This document shows, in pieces, positions 1-7,965 of a stretch of DNA of 64,000 nucleotides (position 1 is its first letter; every line of letters begins with the position of its first letter). The DNA lies in the NCBI GenBank assembly GCA_963770505.1, contig CAVYPR010000003.1, positions 434,001-498,000 of the forward strand. Direction: 5' to 3'. The DNA comes from CAVYPR01 sp963770505. Lineage in GTDB: Bacteria > Actinomycetota > Acidimicrobiia > Acidimicrobiales > RAAP-2. The notes beneath the pieces were generated by a model. The model was not told the origin of the DNA, searched no databases, and saw only the letters and a list, made by a program, of their open reading frames with translations. The translations under genes and the position numbers were made by a program.

Positions 1-1039
1 CCGCGAACGCCAGGCCGCTACCCTCCTGCCTGGTGTCGAGCTGGCCGGCCAAGGGTGTCCCTTGCCCGTGGATCAAGTAGCCGTACATGCCAGCGTCATC
101 CCGCCAGAAATTACGGTTGATCGAGGCCCGCAGGCGGGCGGCCGCGGTGTGGTACGCCGGCATGTCGGCGTGCCGTCCCAGCGCACGCGCCATCCCCGCC
201 AACGCGAGGTACGACCCGTAGTAGAGGCAGTTCGTGGACAGGCACATCAACACGTTCGAATACGGATAGGCGAGAACGGACGATGTGTCGATTCCCGGTT
301 GCCAGGGCGGGCTGGGATACCCAGAGATGCCGTCGTTCATGAACGAAGGGCCCTCGAAGAGCCCTCGTGCCGTATTGAAGTTCTGGCTCCGACGGACGCC
401 CAGCGTATTCACCGACGTCTCGTAGGCGTCCGTGAGGAATTCCACGTCTCGGGTCAGGAGATAGTGGTCCCATGCCCCGAGGACCCAGACGATCTGGTCC
501 CACCACTCACCGTCATCCTGTTGGACGAGCAGGCTCCCGTCCGATTGGCGGTTCACTACGGACCACAGCGTGTTGCGCCCGACGATCGGGGCGAGCAGAT
601 TCGTCGCATTCCAGGCGTTGACCGCGGCGTCTCTGGTCCATCGTTGCGGCAACGGATATCCGCCGCCGGCGCGAACGAAGGTCCCTGGTGGGTAGGTCAC
701 GAGGTCGTCTCGATTGTACGTCGCCGGTTCCGCGTAGGCCGTGTTGATCCCTATCAGGTTCGTCAGGGCTGCCTCGTACACGATGGCGAGCTTTCTCTGC
801 ATCGTCGAGTCGTCGAAGAGGAGCGAGGGCATGGAATACTCGATGCGACCCGCATCGGTGATCGGAGGCTGTCCTTGACTTCCAGTTGCGGATGCCAGCT
901 GTGGGTCGTACCCGCCGAGGCCGGCTGCCATCAGAGTCCCTCCAGCAGCGCCCACACCGGCGGCCTTCAGCAGATCGCGCCGCCGAAATTTACGCATTCC
1001 GTCCGACGACTGGACTCGCTGATCTTCTGGCCCCGCCAT
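1..1039 (-). CDS. Tat-exported six-hairpin glycosidase-like protein (C-terminus outside window)
   Basis: The frame runs open to the window edge, so the C-terminus is missing. The ATG at 1039 follows a GAAGGGA ribosome site; an in-frame ATG at 997 is an alternative. A twin-arginine signal (RRRDLLKAAGVGAAGG) lies near residues 19-34. The mature part contains DGEWWDQIVWVLGAWDHY and NRNFWRDDAGMYGYLIHG, aromatic and acidic repeats typical of alpha/alpha six-barrel glycosidases such as rhamnosidase, trehalase or debranching types. The protein is therefore likely exported folded and acts on a sugar polymer or glycoside. The family is inferred from overall pattern, and no exact GH number or catalytic pair can be assigned from the part visible here. 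Confidence 0.7.
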   Translation of the reverse strand, partial: MAGPEDQRVQSSDGMRKFRRRDLLKAAGVGAAGGTLMAAGLGGYDPQLASATGSQGQPPITDAGRIEYSMPSLLFDDSTMQRKLAIVYEAALTNLIGINTAYAEPATYNRDDLVTYPPGTFVRAGGGYPLPQRWTRDAAVNAWNATNLLAPIVGRNTLWSVVNRQSDGSLLVQQDDGEWWDQIVWVLGAWDHYLLTRDVEFLTDAYETSVNTLGVRRSQNFNTARGLFEGPSFMNDGISGYPSPPWQPGIDTSSVLAYPYSNVLMCLSTNCLYYGSYLALAGMARALGRHADMPAYHTAAARLRASINRNFWRDDAGMYGYLIHGQGTPLAGQLDTRQEGSGLAFA

Positions 1040-1438
1040 CGATTCAGTCCCTTCGCCTCGAAGAAAGGTGCAACGACCAGAGTAATTGTTCAGCTTCGAT
1101 CCTCGAGAAGATAGGTTCGTTGAGGTTTCTGGCGCACTGAGCTCAGCGTGGTGGGGAGCCGCACCGACGACTGCGCCCGGCCCACGATGGGATCGAGATG
1201 AGGACGTCCAACTCGGTGGCAATGGGCCGGAGGTCGAGCTCGACTGAGCCGTGCCAGCCAAACCGAGCTTCGAGCCGCGCAGGTTCCTTGACCGCCCCGG
1301 CCTCTGCAGTCCTCCTTGCTCGAGGCCGGTGGTGTCGTGTTCGGCGATGAACCAGGGATGTCGGGGCTGACTTGAGGGACTGGCGATGTGTGCTTTTCCC
1401 GCATCCAGCGCGGCGATGACCGCTTCCCCGCCCCCCTC
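1040..1438. other. Intergenic stretch without a convincing gene
   Basis: This 399-bp stretch separates the glycosidase start from the nucleotidyltransferase gene. Short open frames exist on both strands, but none has a ribosome site plus protein-like composition. On the minus strand around 1150-1290 one frame reads RFGWHGSVELDLRP followed by ELDVLISIPSW, which looks protein-like and might be the end of a lost gene. I cannot name it. Confidence 0.4.
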
Positions 1439-1945
1439 TCAGGCGATCTTCTCCAACGCTGCCCTGAGGAGCGCCTTCGCCTTGGCGGACATGACTTCTC
1501 GTGGGTAGAACTCGTCGAACACCGACACCGCGTCGGCGTCGTCGGTGATCGACAGCTCTTTCAAAAGGAACTCGATGTCGAACCCGTCGCGGATGGGTCG
1601 CCCCGCCCGAAGCTTCATCGCCAGAAGGGTCCGAGCGGATGCCACGTGAACACGTACCCGCCCCCTCTCCCACAGTAGTTCCCACTCAGGTTCATGCGGG
1701 AAGTACATCGTCGCTCTGGAGTTGAGCCAGTCATCAGGTAGCCCGTACCGGGCGGCGATGACCCTCGCAGCTTGGCCGACTTGCTGTTCTCTGTACCAGG
1801 CATCCACGTCGTCGGTGGCGACCCGTACGTGGTAGCGCAAGACCATGGCGGCCCCACCCACGAGTCGGATGTCACCAGCGACACCCTGCTCGGTGAGCAG
1901 ATCGGCCAGAGCCATGAGTGCCTGCTCGATCTCCTCGGCCAGCAT
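1439..1945 (-). CDS. DUF6036-type nucleotidyltransferase, putative toxin of a two-gene module
   Basis: About 168 residues from the ATG at 1945; the frame is open further upstream, but that part overlaps the preceding gene. The minimal nucleotidyltransferase signature is visible: GGAAMVLRY near residues 30-38, then TDDVDAW near 43-49 with the paired metal-binding aspartates, and a later LLAMKL lysine. This matches the DUF6036 nucleotidyltransferase fold used by several toxin and abortive-infection modules. It starts 2 nt after the stop of a helix-turn-helix gene, so the two are cotranscribed. A role as a nucleotidyl-transferring toxin held by the upstream DNA-binding partner is inferred; the substrate (tRNA or protein) is unknown. 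Confidence 0.72.
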   Translation of the reverse strand: MLAEEIEQALMALADLLTEQGVAGDIRLVGGAAMVLRYHVRVATDDVDAWYREQQVGQAARVIAARYGLPDDWLNSRATMYFPHEPEWELLWERGRVRVHVASARTLLAMKLRAGRPIRDGFDIEFLLKELSITDDADAVSVFDEFYPREVMSAKAKALLRAALEKIA

Positions 1946-1947
1946 GC

Positions 1948-2529
1948 TCAGACCGAGGCCAAGCTGTCCTCGCCTGCGACGACGCCATGGCGAAGATAGG
2001 CAGCAGGTGATGTTGCACGCTCGGAGTCGAGGAGGCCTGGATACGGCGCGACGCACCACTCGGGCCGAACGAACCGTGCAGCTTCAGCTACCCACCGAGG
2101 TGGCGGCACGCCTTTGCGCTCTCCCTCGTCTTCGACAACCGCTGCAACGAACGCATCCCATCGAGGATCGCCCACGGGCGCCGGTCTTTCAGTTGCCAAG
2201 CGCCGGTATCCATTTGGGTCCGCCCGGCGTAGGGCATCTCGCAAGTCAACAACGGCCCGCAGTGCCGCATCCTCGGAGTACCGGATGGAAACGCCAGACG
2301 TTGGATCGAGGCTGCCTGCAATGCGCTGCGCGATAGCCACGGCGCTGTGTCGCTCCGGGAGAACTCCGTGGTTGACCGCTCGCCGAACCTCGTCGAGGTT
2401 GAACCGTCGGTGACCTCCCAAGGTGATTGAGCAGGGAATTTGACCCTTGGCCGCCCAGGCGCGAACGGTCACCGGCTTCACACCGAGCGCGTCGGCCACG
2501 TCCCTGGGGGTACACGTGCGCTGGATCAT
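1948..2529 (-). CDS. Excisionase/MerR-type helix-turn-helix protein, putative antitoxin
   Basis: 193 residues. The N-terminal 55 residues form an HTH_17-like domain (PRDVADALGVKPVTVRAW, then TLGGHRRFNLDEV), the form found in MerR and excisionase proteins. The C-terminal part includes WVAEAARFVRPEW and later SPAAYLRHGVVAGEDSL, a region often seen in HTH antitoxins paired with nucleotidyltransferases. The start ATG at 2529 sits six bases after a perfect TATAAT, so the transcript is probably leaderless. The gene precedes the DUF6036 gene by 2 nt. It likely binds its own promoter and neutralises the partner; both statements are inferences from architecture. Confidence 0.72.
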   Translation of the reverse strand: MIQRTCTPRDVADALGVKPVTVRAWAAKGQIPCSITLGGHRRFNLDEVRRAVNHGVLPERHSAVAIAQRIAGSLDPTSGVSIRYSEDAALRAVVDLRDALRRADPNGYRRLATERPAPVGDPRWDAFVAAVVEDEGERKGVPPPRWVAEAARFVRPEWCVAPYPGLLDSERATSPAAYLRHGVVAGEDSLASV

Positions 2530-2553
2530 AGAGCGATTATAGCGGTTCTAGCG
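2530..2553 (-). promoter_or_regulatory. Leaderless promoter and direct-repeat operator of the HTH-nucleotidyltransferase pair
   Basis: On the minus strand TATAAT lies at 2541-2536, six bases before the ATG. The tetranucleotide CGCT recurs at exact 9-bp spacing (plus-strand AGCG at 2532, 2541 and 2550), spanning the -10 element. Such phased half-sites would let a helix-turn-helix antitoxin repress its own promoter. The repeats are seen directly; the binding is inferred. Confidence 0.5.
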
Positions 2554-2784
2554 TATTGTGCATTCGGACGTCACCTCTTCCCCAGACGGAGCGTCGATCC
2601 GGCATCCTCCGGCAACATGGAGCCCTGACCTGGACTTTCATCGCTGTCGGTGGGCCTGTTGCCCTGCGGAAAAGTCTCTGCCGACAAGAGCCCAGAAATT
2701 TCCGCCAACCCAACGTGAAACCTTCGCCGGTGGAAGCAGTGAAGTGTCGAGACAGCGGCCGGGTCAGGGACAAGGGGAGAGGAC

Positions 2785-3018
2785 AACCCGAATCCAGGCT
2801 ACGGAGCTACTCGCGTCGCCCCGTTCGGTGGAGGCAAAGACGACCAACGGGTGCCCACTCTGTACGTGGGTGAGAACGACGCCGCAGCTCTCCTCGAGAC
2901 CGTCTTCCATGAGTTGCACCACAGCGCCGGCAGGCTGATCCATCAGTCCCAGCTCAACAATCGGTTGCTTGTACGACTTCTCGTCCCAAGAGATCTCGAG
3001 CTTGTCAAGCTCCGCGAC
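2785..3018 (+). pseudogene. RES-domain toxin remnant, in frame with the downstream cyclase gene
   Basis: Translated in the frame of the next gene, this stretch reads GATRVAPFGGG, then VPTLYVGENDAAALLETVFH and LLVPRDLELVKLRD. These match the central part of RES-domain toxins (NAD-degrading partners of Xre antitoxins), which carry a tLYvae...alaEtvfh segment followed by a rdLrlvdL strand. The N-terminal part and everything after about residue 56 are missing, and no antitoxin gene is adjacent. The frame stays open from 2743 into the cyclase gene, so a GTG at 2851 would give a RES-cyclase fusion. A strong ribosome site before GTG 3082 suggests the remnant is untranslated scar. Confidence 0.55.
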
Positions 3019-3081
3019 CAGCCGAGTTCCGACGAGTGGTGTACGACCCTCTCCTCGGCGCACCTCACGTGGGAAGCTTCT

Positions 3082-5853
3082 GTGGTGCGTGGGCCGTCGG
3101 GCACGGTGACCTTTCTGTTCACTGACGTTGAAGGGTCGACGCGGCTCTGGGAGGAAGCGCCTGACGCAATGCGAAAGTCCCTGGAGCGCCACGACGCCAT
3201 CATGCGTCAGGCGATCGAGGGGGAAGGTGGGTACGTCTTTGCCACCGGAGGGGACGGATTCGCGGCGGCATTTGCCTCTGCGGGCGCAGCCGCCGCGGCG
3301 GCGATCGACGCACAGGTCCGACTGGTTCGTGACGCAGGGGACGAACAAGCTCCGCTGCGCGTGAGGATGGGCATACACACCGGCGAGGTGGTCGAGCGTG
3401 ACGGCGATTACTTCGGTGCCGCCGTGAATCGAACCGCTCGACTCATGGCGCTCGGACACGGTGGCCAGGTGCTCGTGTCTCGAACCACGGTTGAAATTCT
3501 GGGATCCGACGTGGCGGTGCTGGACCTCGGTGAGCATCGGCTTCGCGACCTCACGATGCCCGAGCATGTCTTCCAGCTGTGCGACGCGGCCCTTCCGCAC
3601 GAGTTTCCGCCGCTGCGCTCGTTGGGGGCGTATCCGTCCAATCTCCCTGTCCAGGCGACGGCATTCGTCGGCCGGGACGACCAGATGCGCGACGCGAGAA
3701 AGGCGCTGGACGGGTGCAGAGTCGTCACGCTCACCGGGGTCGGTGGTGTGGGCAAGACTCGCTTGGCGTTGCAAGTCGCCGCCGAGGTGCTGCCCCAGTA
3801 TCGGGATGGGGCCTGGTTGGTCGAGCTCGGCGGCGTGAGCGACGGGGTCGCCGCCGAGGAGGCGATCGCCTCGGCTCTGGGGGTCCAACAGCAGTCGGGG
3901 CAGGCGTTGCGAGAGAGTCTGCTGTCCTTTCTGCGCAACAAGCAGCTCCTCTTGGTGCTCGACAACTGCGAGCACCTGCTTGAGCTCGTGGCGGCGTTGG
4001 TGGAGGACATGACCGGTGGGGCCCCCGACCTGACCGTGCTGGCCACGAGCCGCGAGGCACTGCGCGTCGCCGGGGAGCAGGTCGTGACGGTCCCATCGCT
4101 CACCGTCCCCGACGAAGCGACAGCGATCGACGAGCTGGCCAGCGCTGACGCCGTGCGCCTCTTCGTCGAGCGGGCGCGTGCGGGACGACCGGGCTTCACG
4201 TTGGGACCCGACAATGCCATCGCAGTCGTCCATCTCTGTCGCCGCCTCGACGGCGTGCCCTTGGCCCTCGAACTGGCCGCGGCGCGCACCCGTTCCATGA
4301 CCCCCGATGAGATCGCCGCCCGCCTTGACCAGCGCTTCCGGCTGCTCACTGGCGGGACGCGCACCGCGGCCAACCGCCACCAGACCTTGCGCGGGGCGAT
4401 CGACTGGTCCTACAACCTGCTGGCCGAGGACGAGAAGGCACTCTTCTCGCGGCTGTCCGTGTGCGTCGGCGGCTTCGACCTCGTCGCGGCAGAGGCCATC
4501 GGGGCGGGAGGCGCCATCGACGCGATCGATGCCGATGACCTTCTCGGTCGGCTCGTCGACAAATCGCTGATCTCTGCGCACGACTTCCGCAACGCCACGC
4601 GCTACCGGATGCTGGAGACCATCCGGGAGTATGCGCTGGAGCGCCTGGAGGCATCGGGAGAGATGGAGAATGTGCGCACGCGCCACGCGGAGCACTTCGC
4701 CCGTTATGCCGCCGAGGCGGGTGCGGGACTGAAGGGTCCGAGGGAACGGGAGTGGCTGGAAGGGGTCGAAGAGGAGCTTGACAACCTGCGGGCGGCGGTC
4801 ACCTGGTCGCTCGACAGCGGCACCCCGGACGTGGCAGTGCGCTGCGTGCTGGCGCTCGGACTGCAGGGCATCCGATTTCAACCGACCACGAGTGCCTGGG
4901 CAGGTGCCGTTGTGGGCACAGCGGCGGCACAGCACCACCCGGCGTATCCGTCGGCCCTCGCCGTCCTGGCCTGGGCGACGACGCACGAGGGCCGGACCGA
5001 TGAAGCCGTCCACCTGGCGGCGGCGGCGCTCGAGGCACTGGGCGATGGTCCGGTCGACCCCGAGGTCGTGTGCCGAGTGGCCTCTCCGGTGGCCGGCCTC
5101 GGCCCAGTCCTCGGTCGCCCCCCCGGTCGCGAGGTGACACGGTGGCTCGATGCCGCGAGGGCGAGCGGCGATCGCTACGAAGAAGCGCTGGCGTTGACCA
5201 TGCGTTCGGTTTCCCAACGAATGAGGGGAGACCCCGACGCGAAGTCCACGGCCGAGCAGGCCCTGGCGGTGGCGCGGAGCAGCGGGAGCCCGACGGCGAT
5301 CTCCTACGCGACGTTCAATCTGGCCGGCCAGGAGGCTCAATCGGACCCCGGCCGTGCCGTCTCGCTCATTGACGAGTCCCTGCGTCGCGCCGAGGAAGCA
5401 GGGAACGACTATGCGGCGAGTCTGGCGCGCGGTGCCCGGGGCTACGTGCTCACCGCGGCCGGTGACCACGAGGGGGCGCTGGCATCCTGGCTGGACGCCG
5501 CCCGTGGCTCCGCTCGCGAGGGTCGCCGCGACTTTCTGGCGATCGGGCTCCTTCCTGTTTCCGCCTGGCTGGCGGCACTCGGTGCGTTCGAGGCGGCGGC
5601 CGTCGTCCGCGGATGGATCGAAGGCGTGCTCGGCGATCAAGAGGCGGCGATCAACGCGAGCAGCTACCTGACCGAGGAGGTCCGTGCGGCGATCTTGGGA
5701 CTGCCGCTCTGCCTGGGTGAGCGGTACTCGGGCCTCGTCGAGGCCGGTGCAACCATGGGCGAAAACGAGGTCATCGAGTATGCCGCCGCACACACCCCGA
5801 CATCGCCGGCGCCGTCCGCACGAGACCTCCCGTCGTCGTCGAACCACAGGTGA
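3082..5853 (+). CDS. Class III adenylate/guanylate cyclase domain-NB-ARC-like ATPase-TPR regulator
   Basis: About 923 residues from GTG 3082, which follows GGGAAG at a 5-nt spacing. The cyclase homology domain opens with TVTFLFTDVEGSTRLWEE, carrying the first metal-binding aspartate near residue 15, and a second Asp in GGDGFAAAF. The ATPase has Walker A TGVGGVGKTRLAL near residue 218, Walker B LLLVLDNCEH near 290 and GVPLALELAAARTRSM near 390. The C-terminal half is alpha-helical and TPR-like. This is the common actinobacterial cyclase-STAND architecture, here without a terminal LuxR helix-turn-helix. It probably senses a ligand through the repeats. Whether it makes cAMP is not decided by sequence. 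The frame continues upstream into a RES remnant. Confidence 0.85.
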   Translation: MVRGPSGTVTFLFTDVEGSTRLWEEAPDAMRKSLERHDAIMRQAIEGEGGYVFATGGDGFAAAFASAGAAAAAAIDAQVRLVRDAGDEQAPLRVRMGIHTGEVVERDGDYFGAAVNRTARLMALGHGGQVLVSRTTVEILGSDVAVLDLGEHRLRDLTMPEHVFQLCDAALPHEFPPLRSLGAYPSNLPVQATAFVGRDDQMRDARKALDGCRVVTLTGVGGVGKTRLALQVAAEVLPQYRDGAWLVELGGVSDGVAAEEAIASALGVQQQSGQALRESLLSFLRNKQLLLVLDNCEHLLELVAALVEDMTGGAPDLTVLATSREALRVAGEQVVTVPSLTVPDEATAIDELASADAVRLFVERARAGRPGFTLGPDNAIAVVHLCRRLDGVPLALELAAARTRSMTPDEIAARLDQRFRLLTGGTRTAANRHQTLRGAIDWSYNLLAEDEKALFSRLSVCVGGFDLVAAEAIGAGGAIDAIDADDLLGRLVDKSLISAHDFRNATRYRMLETIREYALERLEASGEMENVRTRHAEHFARYAAEAGAGLKGPREREWLEGVEEELDNLRAAVTWSLDSGTPDVAVRCVLALGLQGIRFQPTTSAWAGAVVGTAAAQHHPAYPSALAVLAWATTHEGRTDEAVHLAAAALEALGDGPVDPEVVCRVASPVAGLGPVLGRPPGREVTRWLDAARASGDRYEEALALTMRSVSQRMRGDPDAKSTAEQALAVARSSGSPTAISYATFNLAGQEAQSDPGRAVSLIDESLRRAEEAGNDYAASLARGARGYVLTAAGDHEGALASWLDAARGSAREGRRDFLAIGLLPVSAWLAALGAFEAAAVVRGWIEGVLGDQEAAINASSYLTEEVRAAILGLPLCLGERYSGLVEAGATMGENEVIEYAAAHTPTSPAPSARDLPSSSNHR

Positions 5854-5893
5854 GCGGGCCCGGCACTGCCTGATCGCAGTCGCTGCACCGGTC

Positions 5894-6472
5894 TCAGGCC
5901 GTCCACTGGCTGCCGAGGGCAGCGGCCGTCCATGCCGGCCACCTCACGGCCCCGAGCGACTGACCGTTCACCAGCGCCGCCACGCGCTCTGGACCGTCGA
6001 GTGCGGAGTTGTCCCAGAAGGCGGCCGACTCGACCGTTGCTGCCGCCGCGGCGACCAACGGCCATAGCCGGTGGTAGCGGGTGCGGATCTTGTGCTCGGG
6101 CACCGAGTGCCCACCGCGCCCGACGCGCGCCGCCACCCGGGCCACGGCCACGTTCTCGGGGACCATGAGCACGTGGAGGGCGACGAAGTACCCCGCGGCA
6201 TGGGCTTGATCGACGAGCGCCAGCTTCGAAGGGTGCGAGAAGACCGTCTCGGCGATGAACTGCCGGCCGCTCTCGACGAGCGCTGCCCGCGTCGCCTCGG
6301 CAATTCTGGCGGCGTCGTACGAACGGCCCTCGGGGTCGTCCGGCCAAAGCTCGGCGGCGATCAGATCGGCGTCGACGATCAGTGAGCCCGGCAACGATTC
6401 GGCCAGGATCTCTCGTGCGAACGTCGACTTCCCGGCCCCATTCGGTCCGACGACCAGGTCGAGGCGGCTCAC
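5894..6472 (-). CDS. Zeta-toxin-like P-loop kinase
   Basis: 192 residues. The Walker A GPNGAGKSTFARE is at residues 9-21, followed by IVDADLIAAELWP and FIAETVFSH, then RVGRGGHSVPEHKIRTRY. These are landmarks of the zeta-toxin/UDP-N-acetylglucosamine-kinase-like P-loop family. Zeta toxins phosphorylate a nucleotide-sugar peptidoglycan precursor, but this chromosomal subgroup is largely uncharacterised, so the substrate is open. The GTG start overlaps the stop of the ParD-like gene by 4 bp (GTGA), implying translational coupling. No epsilon antitoxin is present; the partner is the upstream gene. An alternative reading is a housekeeping kinase. Confidence 0.78.
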   Translation of the reverse strand: MSRLDLVVGPNGAGKSTFAREILAESLPGSLIVDADLIAAELWPDDPEGRSYDAARIAEATRAALVESGRQFIAETVFSHPSKLALVDQAHAAGYFVALHVLMVPENVAVARVAARVGRGGHSVPEHKIRTRYHRLWPLVAAAAATVESAAFWDNSALDGPERVAALVNGQSLGAVRWPAWTAAALGSQWTA

Positions 6473-6897
6473 CCAGGTCGATGCGCGCCGACCCGGGCCG
6501 AGTTCGTGGCCGTGCCTTGGACGGCTTCGAGTGGACGCGACACTCCGTTCGGACCGAACTCCCTCAACACCCCGTCCGCGTCGAGTGCCACCGCCGTGAG
6601 GTCGGCTTTCAGAAGTGCTCGGCCGAAGGAGGCGCCCGCCGCCCGCTCGGCGATGGCGACGTCCAGCTCGACGTTGGCGACGAGGCGCTCTTCGGCCGAC
6701 AGCGAGGAGAGCGGCGTCTCGCCGCGCACGGCGGCCGTGATGCGGCGTCGGGCGGCGGTTGCGTGTGCCGAGAGCTCCATGCCCAGTCGGGTCCAGTGCT
6801 CGAGCTGTTGGCGGGCCGAGCGGTGCTCTCGGCGGCCCTCGTCGGCTGCCGCCTCGAACAGCTCGGCCTCAAAGCGGGTCATGTGGGTGTCAGCCAT
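6469..6897 (-). CDS. ParD-like antitoxin family protein
   Basis: About 142 residues from ATG 6897, preceded by GGAG at 8-nt spacing. The N-terminal segment MTRFEAELFEAAADEGRREH followed by SARQQLEHWTRLGMEL matches the ParD_like family (ribbon-helix-helix type DNA-binding proteins annotated as type II antitoxins). The rest is helical and could form the toxin-binding part. It is the first gene of a two-gene operon with the zeta-like kinase, overlapping by 4 bp. A palindrome lies just upstream. Antitoxin function is inferred from family and operon structure; many ParD_like proteins sit next to this same kinase type. Confidence 0.75.
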   Translation of the reverse strand: MADTHMTRFEAELFEAAADEGRREHRSARQQLEHWTRLGMELSAHATAARRRITAAVRGETPLSSLSAEERLVANVELDVAIAERAAGASFGRALLKADLTAVALDADGVLREFGPNGVSRPLEAVQGTATNSARVGAHRPG

Positions 6898-6922
6898 GTC
6901 GCGCGCTCCCCAGTAGCACTCT

Positions 6923-6943
6923 GCAGACATTGTAGCAATCTGC
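6923..6943 (-). promoter_or_regulatory. Palindromic operator candidate of the ParD-like/kinase pair
   Basis: On the minus strand the site contains ATTGCTACAAT, a 4-bp inverted repeat around three bases, flanked by GCAGA and TCTGC which also form an inverted pair. The TACAAT core resembles a -10 element located 27 bp before the ATG at 6897. A ribbon-helix-helix antitoxin could bind here. Confidence 0.45.
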
Positions 6944-7195
6944 TTACGATGGCCGCTTGGCGCCGGGCCGTTCGGGATGCCGGGAAGCGGTCCTTCGCGC
7001 CCGTGTCGCTACCGCGTTTGCGGGCCGCCGAGAAGACGCCGCAGGCGTCCCATCAGCCACTTCGGCTGCTTGCTGGGGTTAGCATAAGACCGAATGACGT
7101 GGTCCGGCGGCGTTTCGTGAGCGTGCAGAGGTGAGGCGCGTCCTCGCCGGGCGTGCTCGGCCTGGGCCGAGATGCCCGGAGGGGAGGCCGGCGGG

Positions 7196-7804
7196 ATGAC
7201 GTCGGCGGATTCGGCGGCCGGGTCCCGCGATGCCATCGACACCCACCGTCTGGAGGCCTTCAGCGACGGCGTCATGGCGGTCATCATCACGATCATGGCC
7301 TTCCAGCTGAAGACGCCGGTCGCCGCCACGTTCCACGACCTGTCGGCCCGGCTGCCGTCCCTCCTCGTCTACGTCCTCAGCTTCACCGTCATCGGCATCT
7401 ACTGGAACAACCACCACCACCTCCTGCGGGCGACCAGGCGCATCGACGGTGCGGTGATGTGGACGAACCTCTTCCTCCTCTTCTGGCTGTCGCTGGTCCC
7501 CTTCGCCACCGCATGGGTGGGCACCGCCCACGACGAGTCGCTGCCCGCCGCCACCTACGGGGTGGTGGCGTTGGGGGCCGCCCTCGCCTACTTCGCCCTG
7601 GTGCGGGCCATCCTTCGGGCCAACCCCGACGACGATCGCATCACGTCGGCCCTGGGGCGGGACTACAAGGGCATCGCCTCGCCGGTCATCTACGCGGTCG
7701 GCATCGGGTTGGCCCCGCTCAGTCCCTACCTCTCGTACGGCTGCTACGCCGCGGTGTCCCTCCTGTGGTTCGTCCCCGATCGCCGGCTGGCCAGGACCCG
7801 ATGA
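7196..7804 (+). CDS. TMEM175/DUF1211-type membrane protein, putative potassium channel
   Basis: About 202 residues from ATG 7196, preceded by GGAGGGGAGG. The first helix has the family signature RLEAFSDGVMAVIITIMAF, in which the FSD triad forms part of the TMEM175 selectivity region. Hydrophobic helices follow at roughly residues 52-70, 88-108, 118-140 and 158-190, consistent with six membrane segments. Bacterial TMEM175 proteins form tetrameric K+-permeable leak channels in the plasma membrane. The gene stands alone between the kinase pair and a surface protein gene, so its context says little about its role. Family assignment is firm and ion selectivity is inferred. Confidence 0.85.
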   Translation: MTSADSAAGSRDAIDTHRLEAFSDGVMAVIITIMAFQLKTPVAATFHDLSARLPSLLVYVLSFTVIGIYWNNHHHLLRATRRIDGAVMWTNLFLLFWLSLVPFATAWVGTAHDESLPAATYGVVALGAALAYFALVRAILRANPDDDRITSALGRDYKGIASPVIYAVGIGLAPLSPYLSYGCYAAVSLLWFVPDRRLARTR

Positions 7805-7965
7805 CCCCGGGCCGCGCACCGCAGATGCCGGGAGGGGAGGACCCTCCACCCGGTCGGCGACGGGAGAGGGCAGGAGAGGGCGGGAGGTATCGCCCCCCGA
7901 CGGCGGATCGGGTGGTAGGGAGAAGATGTTGCAGGGCGCCGGAACCGGGCCCGGGGAGGAGTGTG

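Noticed and set aside
1388..1678. A 96-residue plus-strand frame
   Set aside because: Antisense to the nucleotidyltransferase gene and without any motif.
2764..5847. A 1,027-residue open frame opposite the cyclase regulator
   Set aside because: It is antisense to a gene with clear domains, has Arg/Gly-rich composition and no ribosome site. Long antisense frames are normal in very G+C-rich DNA.
7009..7180. A minus-strand peptide reading VIRSYANPSKQPKWLMGRLR
   Set aside because: It looks protein-like, but there is no start codon with a ribosome site and it overlaps the leader of the channel gene. It was not called.
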